Below are positions 10,101 through 24,200 of a DNA stretch of 64,000 nucleotides, in pieces. The first letter of the stretch is position 1, and every line of letters starts with the position of its first letter. The stretch lies in contig CM030870.1 of the NCBI GenBank assembly GCA_018105865.1, positions 2,273,501-2,337,500 on the forward strand, given 5' to 3'. A program made the position numbers and the translations under genes. The notes beneath the pieces were generated by a model. It worked only from the letters and a program-made list of their open reading frames with translations, did not search any database and was not told where the DNA came from. The DNA is from Metaphire vulgaris. Taxonomy: Eukaryota; Annelida; Clitellata; Crassiclitellata; Megascolecidae.

Positions 10101-13100
10101 AAATCAGAATCAAATCACAATTAAATCATAATGCAATGCAAGCTTTTCACTTTGCTCAATTGCTAACAGAGAGTTGGCTAAGCCAAATTTCACATTCAAT
10201 GTGAAACAGTTCATTGAAGATCTTAGCAGCTTGACTTTCTTTGCTTTACTCGACTGTCTCTGAGTACTGACGACTGACAACGTTTGCCAGTACCGACGAC
10301 GAGGAACTGAAGGCTTTCGACCGCCTTCCAGTCAAGTACACTGCTCGCCAACAGTGCAGGAATATCGACGCGAGAAACGACGCCGACGACGAGGATGCTT
10401 CCCGCAAAGGACGACGCAAGGAATGCTTCACACCCTTGTGAAACCTCAAGGTCGAAAATCGCAATCGCTATGACAGCTAACGAAACGCTTGGCAACACCG
10501 CCAACGGTGAGAATGCCAACTGCGCAGTTATGCACAGCAGCAACGAATATCGAAAATTCACGCTGGAATGGACGCTGGAAATGGCTAAGTACGCGAGTGA
10601 AACGTCGATACTGAGTGGAATTACTCAGCAGAGCACCGACTAAACAAACGAAGAAGTGATAACGCCCACAGATGCTTGCGCTACATAAACTGTGGATCAA
10701 CACGATCAACGCTAGATCGCCTCAAGTCAAGATCAACGCAGAGAAAACACGTTGAAAGAAATTCGATGACAGACCTCCGAAACAGAATTCTTTTCAAAAG
10801 AATCAAAAAATAATCGCAAAATTTGACGATTCAACATCGAATTCAATCACTTCAATCGCTCAGAACAACAAAAGAATTTTCCAGAATTCCAACGCACACA
10901 GAGCGAGACTGGTTCCCTCCTCTCTGCAACGTGAGCGCGCTCAAAACTGGTTGAAACCGCTTGACCAAACCAGTTCTAACCGGATCTCACACGCCGATCT
11001 ACACCTTAATTTCTCACCGAAACTCATCAAAATATGCTTTCTTCCGCAACAAATCTTCCTCAAAACAACTCGAAAGTCTTCTTTTGGACGAGCCCCAAAA
11101 TGTTGGAGGCTCGGTTGCGACTAATAAGAAAGACGCGTGATTTTAAGCTCTTTAATTCAAATCGACTAATCTTGTCGATCAACTCAACCGGAAGACCTCT
11201 TCAATACTAATTAAGCAAGTACGTACAGTGCATCCTCCAACAGTATCCATTGGGCTACTAAAATTGTGTGATCTCTAACAACTGGACAAGTTGGTAACGG
11301 TAGGTACTTGATAATAAATGCCTTAAAACGTTCTTTGAACACGTGCTTCGCTTTAAATTATAATATCTATTTCTACAATTACTGAAGATATCTCAGCCCC
11401 AAGCGAAAAAGTGCAAGGTAGATTTCAATAAACGACTGTTTAACCCTTTAAACCCGACACCGCCCATAACCGCCCGACCCCGTTAACCCCGAGTGCGCCC
11501 ATAACCGCCCGTGAACAGTACCTTACTTACTAACGGCTTATCTCGCTTAATATAACATCTATGGATTTCCCGTCAGAGATGGACGTGTAGGAGGTTTATC
11601 CCTCAAGATTTAGACACTTACCAAGGAAAAATTGGACAATTTTATGGACAAAATCGTCTTTTTAAAATCAGGGTATTTAAATTTGCCGCATGTGTAAATA
11701 CAAGTCGGAAGAAACTAATTAAAACGACCTTTTATTGAAAAGTAACGTCTATGCTCTTGTGATCTTACAAGGGAGAATCTTAGGTATCCCCCACGGTTTG
11801 CTATACATATATATGACGTCATAAAAGCTAAAAATAGTGTCCATTTAAATCGGGCATTTAAATTTAACCCATGTGTAAACAGCCACTGAAAAGGATGCAG
11901 GTCTTCTTGGCAAGAGATTGTGTACAAAATGCGCTAAAGTAGCGTTGAAGAAAGGAGCTAAAGCAATAATATCCAGTGATATTTTTCTCTACACGAGACT
12001 GCCTTTGTTTTATCTGAAATGACGAAACACACGCGTTTGCCCGAAGCTATAAAGCACATCTTGGAAAGCGACCCAAGCGATGAGGAGATCAAGGAGATCG
12101 TGGTTGATGAAGGTGCCTCTTCGGAGTCAGACGTGGACATTGATCCCGATATCGACGACCAGCGTACACTGGATGAAAGCCGATGATGAAGAGGCCACGG
12201 GAGTTGAGGAAGGGTGGACTACAGAGGTTCAAAATTTTCCAATTTCACCACTAACTGTCCTGTTTATAGGTGTTTCTGAAACTCCATCTTTTGATTGACA
12301 CCCATTTGATTTTTTCAAATTGCTTTTAGACGATGATTTCTTTGAACTTGTACAACAGACCAACCTGTATGCCGAGCAATCAAGGTCAGCTGCTTTAGCA
12401 AATGGCAACCCTCATAAGTCAGCATGGAAACCAACCTGTTTTGCCGATATGCGCGCTTACTTCAGCCTCAACCTTTACTTTGGCACTAGTAAGCAACCCA
12501 AATTGCCTGACTATTGGAAAACTGATCTCATGTGTAAGAATGACTGTTTCAACTTGCATGACACGGGATCGGTTTGAAGCATTGAACAGGTACCTACATC
12601 TGGCAGATAGTACCCAAGCACCAGCTATAGGGGAGTCAAATTATGACCCGCTCTACAAAGTTCGCCCTTTTTTAGATTGCCTGCAGTCAAAATTTGCCCG
12701 TTTTTTCAAACCACACTTGAATCTGAGCGTTGATGAGTCAATGGTTAGGTTCAAGGGCAGGCATTCAGCAAAACAGTACTGTCCCAAAAAACCAACAAAA
12801 TGGGAATTCAAAGTTTGGGTTGTTGCAGATGCTGTGACTGGTTACTTTCTGAGTTTTGATGTGTACACTGGGAGATGTTTGACCGCCGACCGAGCACAAG
12901 TCAGGAAAGAGTATGGCCTAGGATACGAAGTCGTAACTATGCTGTGCTCAGAATATCTTGATGTCGGTCATCATGTCTATTTTGACCGATATTTCATTTC
13001 CCTTCCACTTTGCAAGTATTTGCTTAGTTGGTGCACCTACTCCTGTGTGACTATTATGTCAAACAGGCGAGGTCTACCCGATGAAGCAAAGAATGCAAAG

Positions 13101-16100
13101 CTTAAAAAAATTGGGGATGTCATAGAATATCAGAAGGGAGAAACAATGCTTTCTGTATTTTATGACAAGAGGCAACTTTATTTCCTTTCTACAGGACAAA
13201 AGGTGGGATTGACTACAAAAAAAGGAGATCAACGACTCCATGTCAATGTCTCTTACAATAAATACATGGGTGGAGTTGACCGGGGTAATCAGATCATCTC
13301 TTATTACCCAGCTGGGAGAGAAGGCAAGAAATGGTGGCGGTACATTTTGTGGTGGGGAGTGAAAGTGGCGTTGATGAATGCGTTCTTCCTGTGGAAGCAT
13401 TCTCCTGTTAGTCTAGATGACACCGAGGCTGTGAAGCTGAGGAAGTGTCAGGCACCTCTAGACTTCCAGCGTGAAGTCATACGTGCTTTGAGAGCAGGAT
13501 ATGCGACCAATGTGCACCGCAGGCAATGATCACAGTCCTGCCTGCCACTCTTGCCTGGGAATGAAGTGGGACATTTTTGGGGAAAATTGACGGGAGGAAA
13601 AAAACCTGTAGGATGTGTACTCGGCAGAACAGGAAAGCAAAATCGGGGGTGCAAAACAAACAACTTTCTATTGTAATGCCTGTAATGTCCCCCTTTGTAA
13701 AGATGTCTGTTTTGCAGAATTCCACCATAAATAAATACCACCCCAAAATTTGTCTGTAAATCCACTAACATATTTTCTCACAAAACCAGTTCAAAGAAAT
13801 GTAAGCAAATTTTAAATTTTATTATCAAAAATCAACCACCTCTGTTTGTCCATTTTACCATGAAGTTCAACTGCATCATCGACATCTGATTCTCAAAAGG
13901 CTCTTTTCAGAGCCACTAAATATTACGAAAGGAATGAAATCGGCTTCAGATTTGCATGTTTTTACTGTTTGCAGCTTCCTGAGATGACCATTACTTTGCA
14001 ATTGATGAAGAGCTCCTGATTCATGATGAAAACCACGACTTCACTGGGTGCTCAAATTGTAAACACTATATCTCAGCCAAATGTGGTCCTATTTTCAAAA
14101 TTTTTGATTTATTCTGTTCCAAATACATTTTCCTGCCTCTTTGCCGCTAACCAAAGATAGGTTACCACTCAAAAATTTTAGCTAAACAGCTTTGAACAAG
14201 AAAAAAATTTTTTTGGAGGGGGTGCGGTTTTATGCTATATAGTGGAATCTGGCCCCCTCATTTTTAAATTTTTGCACGGATGGATAGAAAGAGGAATGAA
14301 AATCCTAAACAATGGTGTATACCTCATAATTTTATCACTCCCATAGCCCGGGATATAGGGAATTGTAAAAGATAAAAGCTTTTTTCAAAACTTTTCAAAT
14401 TGACAATCTAACTTTCAAAGGGGGCTCGAGGTAGGGAGATCATATCTCAGCCAAATGTGGTCCTATTTCCCAAAATTTTTGATTTATTTTGTTCCAAATA
14501 CATTCCCCTGTCCCTTTGCCACTAACCAAAGATAAGTTACCACTCAAAAATTTTAGCTACACAGCTTTGAACAAGAAAACTGTTTATTTGGAGGGGGTGC
14601 GGTTTTAGGCCTGATAGTGGACCCTCAACCCCAATTTTTTAAAATTGTGCACGGATGGTTAGAAAGAGGATTAAAAATCCGAAACAGTGGTGTATACCTT
14701 ATCTTCTTTGCTTTCAAATAACCCGAGCAATTGCAATTTAAAAATAAGCCAAAATTACGTGAAAAAATGCTAAAACGCTAGGGTGGAGGGGCTTTTCTAA
14801 AAAAATTCCTGGGGTTTAAAGGGTTAATGATGGATGTAAACATCAGTAATTCATGGGCCTGCTTAACAGTAAATTAATGTGTTTGATCTGTCGCGAATCA
14901 GCCAGCGTCAATGAAGAATACAGTTGTAGGCGCCATAATGAAACAAAACGTGCCGATACGTATAATGACTTGCAAGGTGAATTGAGAATACAAAAATGAG
15001 CAGCTAAAAAAACTCTGTCGGTCGAACAAAATTTTTTTAACAAGAAACCTGACAAATCTAAGTATTTCACATGGGCCAATTATAGATAATTGCCAAGTCT
15101 TCACGGCCTTTCTCAGACGGAGAATTTGTTTCGCAAATGTCTCATAATTAAACATCTGAAGAGAATCATGTCCAGGAAAAGAACATGTTCAGCAAAGTTG
15201 ATATCATGGTTTGGGAGTACATATTTTGTGTGAGCAGACTCTCCTTCATAAACCTGAATAAGACTAATTTGCGACCAGGCTTAACTTCCACTTTAAAGGT
15301 TGCTACAACTGCACTAGAGCCAGACATTGCGAGAGTAATTAAAGGCATTCAATCGCATCCATTTCATTAGATTAGATCCATTTCATTAGATTAGATCCAT
15401 TTCATTAGATTAGATTTCATTAGATTAGAGTTATTAGAATAATTAGATCATTAGATTAATTCGTATCTTTGCAGACTAGAGTTATTAGAATAATTAGATC
15501 ATTAGATTAATTTGTATCTTTGCAGACTCTACAAGGATATGTTGATAGGAAAATAAGTAAAATACTGGTTATTTTACAGCGATATCTATTGACTCACTTT
15601 GATACAGCAGTATGAGTAGTTCAATTACAAAATATATTAGCGTATTTTGAGGTTACTATTATACAACATGCATTTTTGTTTGTTCGGCCCGCGAGCTATG
15701 TGAGAACATTGAATTTGGCCCTCTGCCTCAAGAGGTTGTGCACCCCTGACATAACCTAAGCCGAATATTGGAGATTGTTCATTGAAAGAGCTTAAATTTG
15801 AATGCAAATCAATCCATATGCTGTTTTTAAGAAAAAACATTTTGACGTAAAAACATCGTCAAAACACCCGTCTATTCGAATGGAAGATTTTCAAAATGTT
15901 TCGAAGCAATCTGTGAAGACACAGTCACACAGAGCTACACTACATTTTCATTTATACAGAACATTTTTTGAATTGAACTTTGATGATAAGATGCTATAAA
16001 ACTTTTAATTGAATTGTAAATTGATTATTTTAAAAGTTTCAATCTACTTAGAAATGAAGACAATTCTTCTTCAGGTGTCGTGTATTTCTATGTTGACGAC

Positions 16101-18148
16101 TATGGACTTCCATTTCTCTCTGTTGTGTGTTGCTTGTATGAGTTCTAATTCTGTAGTTACTCCCTTTACATCCGTCAGTAAACTGCTGATATACGTCATT
16201 CTTTGTCTTCCTCTTGATCTTTTGCCATCGACTTTTCCAGTAGTTACCAGTAGTTAAGTAGGTTTTCTATACCTTTCTTCCTCATTATATGTCCAAAAAA
16301 TTGAAGTTGTTCTTTACGTATTGTAGATAGCAATTTTCTTTGTGTACCTGCCATTTCGAGTACTAAATCATTTGTTTCTTTTCAGTCCAAGATATTTTCA
16401 ACATTTTTCTTAAGAACCACATCTCTGCAGCTTGAAGCTTCATGACTTTAGAGATAGTCCACGTTTCTGCACCATATAACATGACTGGCCAAACATAGCA
16501 TTCCAGAACCCTAATCCTTGTTTTCATTGTTAAATGTCTGTTTGTTAGTATGTGCTTTAAATTCTCAAAGGCTGCTTTGGCCATTCAAATTTTTGCTTTT
16601 ATGTCTGATTCACTTTTCGCATCACTGGTGAACCAGCTTCCTAGATATTTGAATGTTGTGACTTGTTTAATTTTCTCTCCATCGATGTTGATATCACATT
16701 TCGGAATGTCTTCTTGGATATCACTAGGCAGAATGTTTTATTGATGTTTATTCTTAAACCTTTCTTCTCACTTTCTGTATTTACTTGATTTAGCAGTTCC
16801 TGCAATTTTTGTTGTGAATCTGCTATCAGGGCTGCATCATCTGCAAATCTTAGATTCTTGATGTTCTGTCCACCAACTTTGACTCCTTCTACTTCTTCTT
16901 TGTTTTCCATGATTTCTTCTCCATATGCATTGAAAAATTCTGGAGATAATCCACATCCCTGTCTGGCACCTTTTAATATTTGAATTCATTTTCCAGTTGT
17001 TCCATTAATTCGAGGTGTTGTTTTCTGGTTCCAATATATTTCTGTAAATATTCTTAAAACTTTTCCGTCTATCCTTGCTCCTTTCAGACATTCAAAAAGT
17101 TCATTATGACGGACATTATCGAAAGCCTTTTCATAATCTATGAAACATACATACAAGTCTTTCTGCATCTCAATACATCTTTCACTTAGCATTCTTAAAA
17201 TATATATTGCATTTCTACAGCCACAGTCTTCTATAAATCCAAATTGTTCTTCAGATGCCTTGTGTCTAATTTTATTTTTTGTTCTCATTAGCAGTATTTT
17301 CAAAAGTAATTTTTCCAGATGGCTAATTAAGCTAATTGTTCTGAATAATTCCAGTTGTCGCACATTTACAACTCAAACTTAAAATCTGAAGAACAAATCT
17401 CATCACATCAGATATGACTGGAAAGCTTTTGACTCTAATGAAGAGTTAAAAGAAGAATACAAGGAAGCTCTCATAAATGAATTCGTCTTTGCTTGTTTGA
17501 CAGTGAAGATAATTAATTAATTAATTAATTAATTAATTAACTAAGTAAGTAAGTAACGTTCAGATTATTGTGGTGCCTTGTCCAGAGGTGGACTATGTGA
17601 ACTCATTACAGAGTTAAAGTTCATAACTAGTGCGGAACAACCAAATCTTTAGCATCTTTTTGAAAATGTTGAGCGAAGGGGAAAGTTGAACGGATGGAGG
17701 TACCGTATTTGCACGATTATTACCCGCGGGCAATACAAGAAATTACAAACCGCAGCTCCCCTTAAGGGGGCAATATCGGGTTATAGAAATTAAACTTGAA
17801 ACCTCGTCAAGCAATGCTTATTGTGGTGCCTTGTCCAGATGTGGACTACGTGAACTCATTACAGAGTTAAAGTTCATAACTGGAACAACCAAATCTTTAG
17901 CATCTTTTTGAAAATGTTTGAAGGGGAAAGTTGAACGGATGGAGGTACCGTATTTGCACGATTATTACCCGCGGGCAATACAAGAAATTACAAACCGCAG
18001 CTCCCCTTAAGGGGTATATTCGTATACGGGTTATACTGGAAACTTGAAACTTGAAACCTCGTCAACGCTCTCGGCGCCCCGTCAATGCTCTCGGCGCCCT
18101 GTCAGCGCTCTTGGCGCTGCGTCAATGCTTTCAGCGCTCCGTACGTCA

Positions 18149-18202
<54 letters not shown>

Positions 18203-21200
18203 ACTGAAACATAAACATCTAAGACAGTCATCCGCATAGAAGTGAGACTGTAGACCATGCTTTTCAATTATTCTGTACTGATCCGCGGTGTACAGTAAGA
18301 ACAGGATCGGACCAAGAACTGATCCTTGCAGTATGCCATAGAGGATCAGCTTTGCAGTTGTGGATCCCGGTAAGACAACTGACTGAATCCTACCAGATAA
18401 ATAGGCCTTGATCCAATCAAGCACTTTTGATGTAATGCCAAACGAAATCTTCAAACGATGTAGGAGAATTTCATGATTGAATGTATCAAATGCAGATGAC
18501 ATGCCGAGAAATGCAGAAGCACAAATGTGGCCTTTGTCCATGGCAGCAGCAAGGTCGGAGAAAACTCTAAAAAGAGCCGTTTCAGTAGAGTGGCCCGATC
18601 TGTAGGCAGACTGATGATGAGGATGGAGATTGTTACTAGTGATAGACCGATACTGGCATTGGCGCATCGGTAACGGGCCGATTCAGATACATTGGGATGT
18701 ACCTGCATCGGTCAGATACAGGCCGGCACATCGGTTCCGATATAACTCATAAATGACATAAGTTATTTCTCTTGAGACGACACCGTTGATTCGCCAGCAT
18801 GTAGGATTGTAGGTCACATTAAACATTTGTTTGATGAAAATATTTGCGGTTCTGAGTACAAACAAACTGGGTAGCACTTGTCCCCTATGGGTAATTGTTT
18901 CAATTTGTCCGAAACAGTCTTGAACCACTTAAAATCAGAGGGAGAGGGAGACGGAGAGGAGAGAATTTATATAGAGACGGAGATGAAGAGGGGGCCATGA
19001 CTTGGAACCGCATTAATGACTATTGACACTTTAAATAGTAAACTTTAGCCTATTGTTGGTACCATACCAGGACAGAGACAAGAGCAAATTGTCTATTGAC
19101 AGAGGTTGAGAGATAGAGACACAGAGAGACAATTAGCAGGGAGAGGGGGACGACGACTTAGAGCCGCATTAATTACTCAGTTGACCGCCGCTTAGCCAAT
19201 GGTGCTATGCCAATGCAGTGTCTGCTTTCAGAGGTAGATGAAGAAGAAGAGATATGGAGAGGAGAGGAAGACGGGGATGACGACTTCAAGCCACAATGTG
19301 GGTGGTTTTAACGACTTTAATGCGGGCAAGTACTTGCATAAAATGTGATAGTTGGCCTATTAGAATGTTTGACGTGATTTCCGATTGATCCCTAATAATA
19401 CCGTCGCCGGATGTTTCACTGCTCTACGATTGATATGGAGTATTCGACGATCCGTCTCCACTACAGTCCTTAACCTTTTCCAAGGGTTATTCGTTTAAAG
19501 ACGGCGGCGGAAAACCATAACGAAACAGCGTTAGCCGTCTATAAACGGTGCGCTATATAAGTGACTGTACTGCGGACCTGCACGATTTTCAAAATTCCAA
19601 CGCGGCAACCGATTTAGCTCACATCCATTCGATAGGAGGCAGCACCGTTTTCGATAATGCTGACTTATATGCAAGAGATATTGGCTGTGTAATAACCAAG
19701 GCTGGAAAATGTATAGGAAAAATCTAAAGCCGGAGGCTAGAAAGGCCATAACTATGCCAAATATGGTCCGATCTTCAAAATTTTTGCACTATTCTGTTCC
19801 AATTACACCATCCAACAACTTTCCCGCTCACAGTTGGGGGGTCACCGCTGAAAAAAATTTTTTATTGAGCTTTGAAAATTTTTTGTCGGACATGGTCCGA
19901 TTTTGGGGTGTAGAGTGGACCCTACCCCCAAAATTTTTTTTGCATGGATGGTTCGAAAGACCAATAAAAATGCTCAACAATGGTGCAAACCGCATCTTTC
20001 TAGCTTCTATATAGCCTGAAATATACCGAGTTGTTCGGTTTTTCACATTGAAAATCCATTCGCGTAATTGTCATTTCAACAAGCAATTGGTACTTGGGTA
20101 TGAAACTTCATAATTACCCCAAATATGGTCCGATCTTCTGCACCATTCTGTTCCAATTACACTCCTCTAGAACTCTATCGCTCACATTTGGGGCTTTACC
20201 ACTGAAGACGTTTTGCTATTGACCTTTGATCAAAATTTGAACACAATGTTGGGGAGGGGTCCGATTTTGGGGTGTAGAGTGGTCCCTACCCCTAACTTTT
20301 TTCTTTTGGCACGGATGGATAGAAAGAGCAATAAAAATGCTCAACAACGGTGCAAACCGCATCTTTCTAGCTTCTATATAGCCTGAAATATAGTAAGTTT
20401 ATAACGTATATGTTCACGTTTTCTTACGAACGCCTTTTCCAAAAATTAATTCCCCCGTTGGGAGATGACTTAAAAAATTTAATTCCCCCTTTAAAAGGTT
20501 AAGTCACTGGTCAGTGCTTTAGTGCTGACACGACTGGACTATGGCAACGCCGCCCTCGCAGGGACTTCTAGTTATCTCCTCAACCGTCTTCAGACAGTGC
20601 TGAACGCTGCTGCGCGTTTGATTCACCGATCTGGATGGAGCGACCACATAACATCTCTACTGGTAGATCTACACTGGCTTTCAGTGCCAGAACCTATCAA
20701 ATACATGCTGGCGTTACTGTTCCGGTGTCTGAATGGCATGGGCCCAGCATACCTAAAGACCGAACTGCATCGTGTCTCAGATCTCGATGGTCGACAACGT
20801 CTGAGATCGGCCTCCACTGCAGCGCTACTCGTCCTGCGAATGCGTCTTTCCACCGTGGGTGATCGCACATTTCCCGTGGCAGCACCACGGGTCTGGAATG
20901 GGGTGCATCACTAGATGCGTTTAAGAAGCGCTTAAAGACCTGGCTATTTAGAACTTGCTATGATTCTGTTTTGACATTGTAATGTGCTCCCGTAGTTTTT
21001 ATGGATTAGTTACCACAGTAATCTTAACTTTAATAATAATAATAATAATAATAAATAGCCTACGTAACAATTAAAAACCGCTCGCGTAAAAGACTGATAT
21101 ATTCACACAAACATTAGATTTGAACAGAATTACTTTCTCATGGTCAAACAAAAGGTCACAAGTGTTGTTCCCACGGTTTTAAATAATTAATTGGCTGGTG

Positions 21201-24200
21201 ACTTGACGGAGGGAGAGTTTATAGGGGGGGGGGTGCAGAATGCTCGAGCGTAGCGGTCTATTAAAATAGAAGTATCCAATGGTCACCAGAACATGGGTTC
21301 GAATATTAACCCATTCCACGGTGAATTAATTTTTTCAAGTCGTCCCCAATCGGGGTAATTAATTTGGGGGAAAGGCGTTCATGTGAAAATGTGAACATAC
21401 AAGTTTTAAGAAAACAATTTAATTTTTATCCATAATCACAAAGCATTTATTTTGCTATTAATTTATAGTTTTGTAATATGTTTTCTAAAGTTTATGCAAG
21501 GAAATAGAATCATCATCATCATCATTTCCTCTTTCCTTCAGTAGTTGAAGATAAGGTGATGTCATGAATTAGACATTTCTAGGTAGTTCTTTATTTTGAT
21601 GCTTTTGTTGCTGTTGTTATAGCCATTCCAGTCCATTCTTCTATATCGTCCACCCATCTTCTGTTCGGCCAACCTCTCTTTTTCCTGGCATGATACCTTG
21701 CCGAATTGTTTGTTGTAGATTATCTTTGGTGTTTCTTTGCATGTGACCAAAGTAAGACAATTTGCGTCTTTGGCAGATGTGAAAGAACTTTCGTTTGGTA
21801 TTGGCTCTTTTTATGACTTCTTCGAAATAGAATAGAACATCCAAATGTTATTGTCTTGAACACTGCCAATTATTTAATAACCGTGGGAACAATATTGAAC
21901 ACTGCCAATTATTTAATAACCGTGGGAACAATACTCGTGACCCTTTGTTTGACCGTGAGAAAGTAATTGTGTTCAAATCTAATGTTTGTGTGAATAAACC
22001 AGTCTTCAATCTGAGCACTATTTTAATTGTTACATGGGCTATTTATAAATTTGTGCGTGCGTACGCATTCAGTTGAGACTCCCCCCTTCCGGTATGCAAG
22101 TCTCCTAACTCCCAGATCCCCCTCAGTGTGTACGTACTGCTTGTATAGGGATGGACCCTTCCCACGACTAGTTTTGAAATAGATCAACGACTCTAGTTAT
22201 TCTACACTCGCGGGAGTCTTTCTCTGCTTACATCAAACTTCAAGCGCTTTGATGTTCCCTGCACTTGAGTTAGAATCATTTATAGGCCAAATTGAAATTA
22301 CGGTTAACTGGTCAAGGTTAAAAGGACGGGTCCTTGCTATTAGGACTGGTTAACCGCTAACAACCTTAGTTGTTTCTGTCCCAAGTGCACCCAGTCGACT
22401 CGGTTTGGCTTGAGTACATTGGGTACTCGGTGCAAAGGCGTAGCGAGGGTATCCGGCGCCTGGGGGCAAGGAGTACTGTTGGCGCCCTCCGAGAACACAA
22501 CATCCGTCAAACTGCTGATAAGCAATAATAAGGTCATCGTCTGCACTCTCTCATCGCCCCCTCAACTCTATGGTGCCCTCTTGTGTGGTCCTGACGAGAA
22601 AAAAGGTTGTCGCGATTGCTCCTTGTTTATTTAACTAACCCCAAAACCCAATTTTTGTGCCCCCTCACCGAGGCGCCTTGGGGCTTACGCCGCCCTGCCC
22701 CCTCGCTATGCCTCTGACTTGGTGGAAGGAAGGGCAGTGAGGGAAATGCTGGCAATCCGCCATTATTTGGTCATTGCCGTGTATAGCTGAAGGCATTAAC
22801 CTCTTTAGCGTGTAATAAAATTTTCCAAGACGTTACCAATATGTGTAATTAATTTTGGGGAAAGCGTTCATTTGAACTGTGAACATGTACTTTTTAAACT
22901 TACTATATTTCAGTCTATATAGAAGCTACAAGGATGTGGTTTGCATCATTGTTTAGCATTTTTATTGTACTTACCATCCATCCATGCCAAAAAAGAAAAT
23001 TTGGGGGTTTGGCCCACTCTACAGGCCAAAATATGACCCCCTGCCAAACATTTTCTTCTAAGGTCAAAAAAAAAAATTTTCAGTGGTGACCCCTCTAGGT
23101 TCAGCAGTACAGTTGTAGGTGGGTGTCTTTGGAACAGATCAGTTCAAAAAGTTTGAAGATTGGACCCAATTTGGGGGAGTTATGATGTTTCTACACCAAG
23201 CACCCGTTGTTCGGGGCATTGAGATTTTTAGCGAGATTCCGGAAATCTGAAACACACAACATAACAGGTTATATAGAAGCTACAAGGATGTGGTTTGCAT
23301 CATTGTTTAGCATTTTTATTGTACTTACCATCCATCCGTGCCAAAAAAAGAAAATTTGGGAGTTTGGCCCACTCTACAGGCCAAAATATGACCCCCTGCC
23401 AAAAATTTTCTTCTAAGGTCAATAAAAGAAATTTTTCAGTGGTGACCCCTCTAGGTTCAGCAGTACAGTTGTAGGTGGGTGTCTTTGGAACAGATCAGTT
23501 CAAAAATTATGTAGATCGGTCCCATGGTAGATAATCAAAGACAGGAAAACTAGCAGCTCATCCATACCCACGTCCTCCCATTTGAGCAACCTTGAGTGCC
23601 TGGCCAAGGTTACTTGCTGCAATTGTGCTGCCCTCCTGTTAGTTTCAACAGCATTACCCCAAGTATTTCCGTGGTAAAAATAACTTGAAGTAATCCATGG
23701 GGATTTGGTGGGAGGAATGTCGACCGTCATACCTGACTCCCCCAGTGAACGCCACGCAGGTTGGTTCCACCGATGCTCTATTGTCCCATTGGAACTCCTG
23801 CCTCACCTCGCACCCCTCCGTCTCGCCGCTGTCCCCGAACTTTCGTCTTCCGAGGACCGCTCGTCACCGCTCCACATAACATCATCGTCGGTGTCTTCGA
23901 ATCCGGAGAGATCATCGTCCGATTCCATGACCATCTCCGCTAACCTCTTTCTCGACGCCATCTTTTCAACAACAACGAACTCCCCCTCTTCCAGCCTCAA
24001 CTACGATTCTATTTTTAGGAATAGACTAGCCCCCGGCGCGCCATTGAACGCAGAATATGTCAATAAATGCCTAGATCGCTTTTGACGTGCTCAGCTCGGG
24101 GCAAACATATAGATACGGGTCTGTGAAGTTCATGACGAGTTGGACTCGGGGCAAACATATAAGGCGGCGCCATCTTGGACGTGCTGGGCTCGGGGCAAAC

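Larger units (their letters stand above)
8008..11242 (-). mobile_element. non-autonomous Gypsy-like LTR retrotransposon (gag-protease only)
   Basis: Two nearly identical LTRs (141 and 142 bp, TGTTGGAGG...CCTCCAACA) enclose 2.95 kb and are flanked by a GTAT duplication (8004-8007, 11243-11246). Coding is on the minus strand. Read that way, the sequence after the first LTR is TTTTGGGGCTCGTCC, the leader form common in Gypsy elements, and a purine tract (8149-8160) precedes the second LTR. No RT, RNase H or integrase is present, so it would depend on another element's enzymes. Confidence 0.85.
7834..15748 (+). mobile_element. hAT element (Charlie-like), split by two later insertions
   Basis: The ends are inverted CAGGGGTGCACAACC and GGTTGTGCACCCCTG, flanked by an exact 8-bp duplication ACATAACC (7826-7833, 15749-15756). 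Without the LTR element (8008-11242) and the piggyBac (11444-14823), it is only about 1.3 kb. Transposase remains lie near the right end. The GGCCCGCGGGCC block just inside the left end is typical of Charlie-type hAT ends. Confidence 0.9.

Noticed and set aside
15361..15535. Short repeats as a CRISPR-like array
   Set aside because: There are no unique spacers of constant length, and it is eukaryotic AT-rich tandem repeat within a hAT element.
18636..19397. Possible hAT element starting TAGTGATAGACCGAT
   Set aside because: A faint inverse (GATTGATCCCTAATA) exists near 19380, but flanking 8-mers do not match and the ends are poor.
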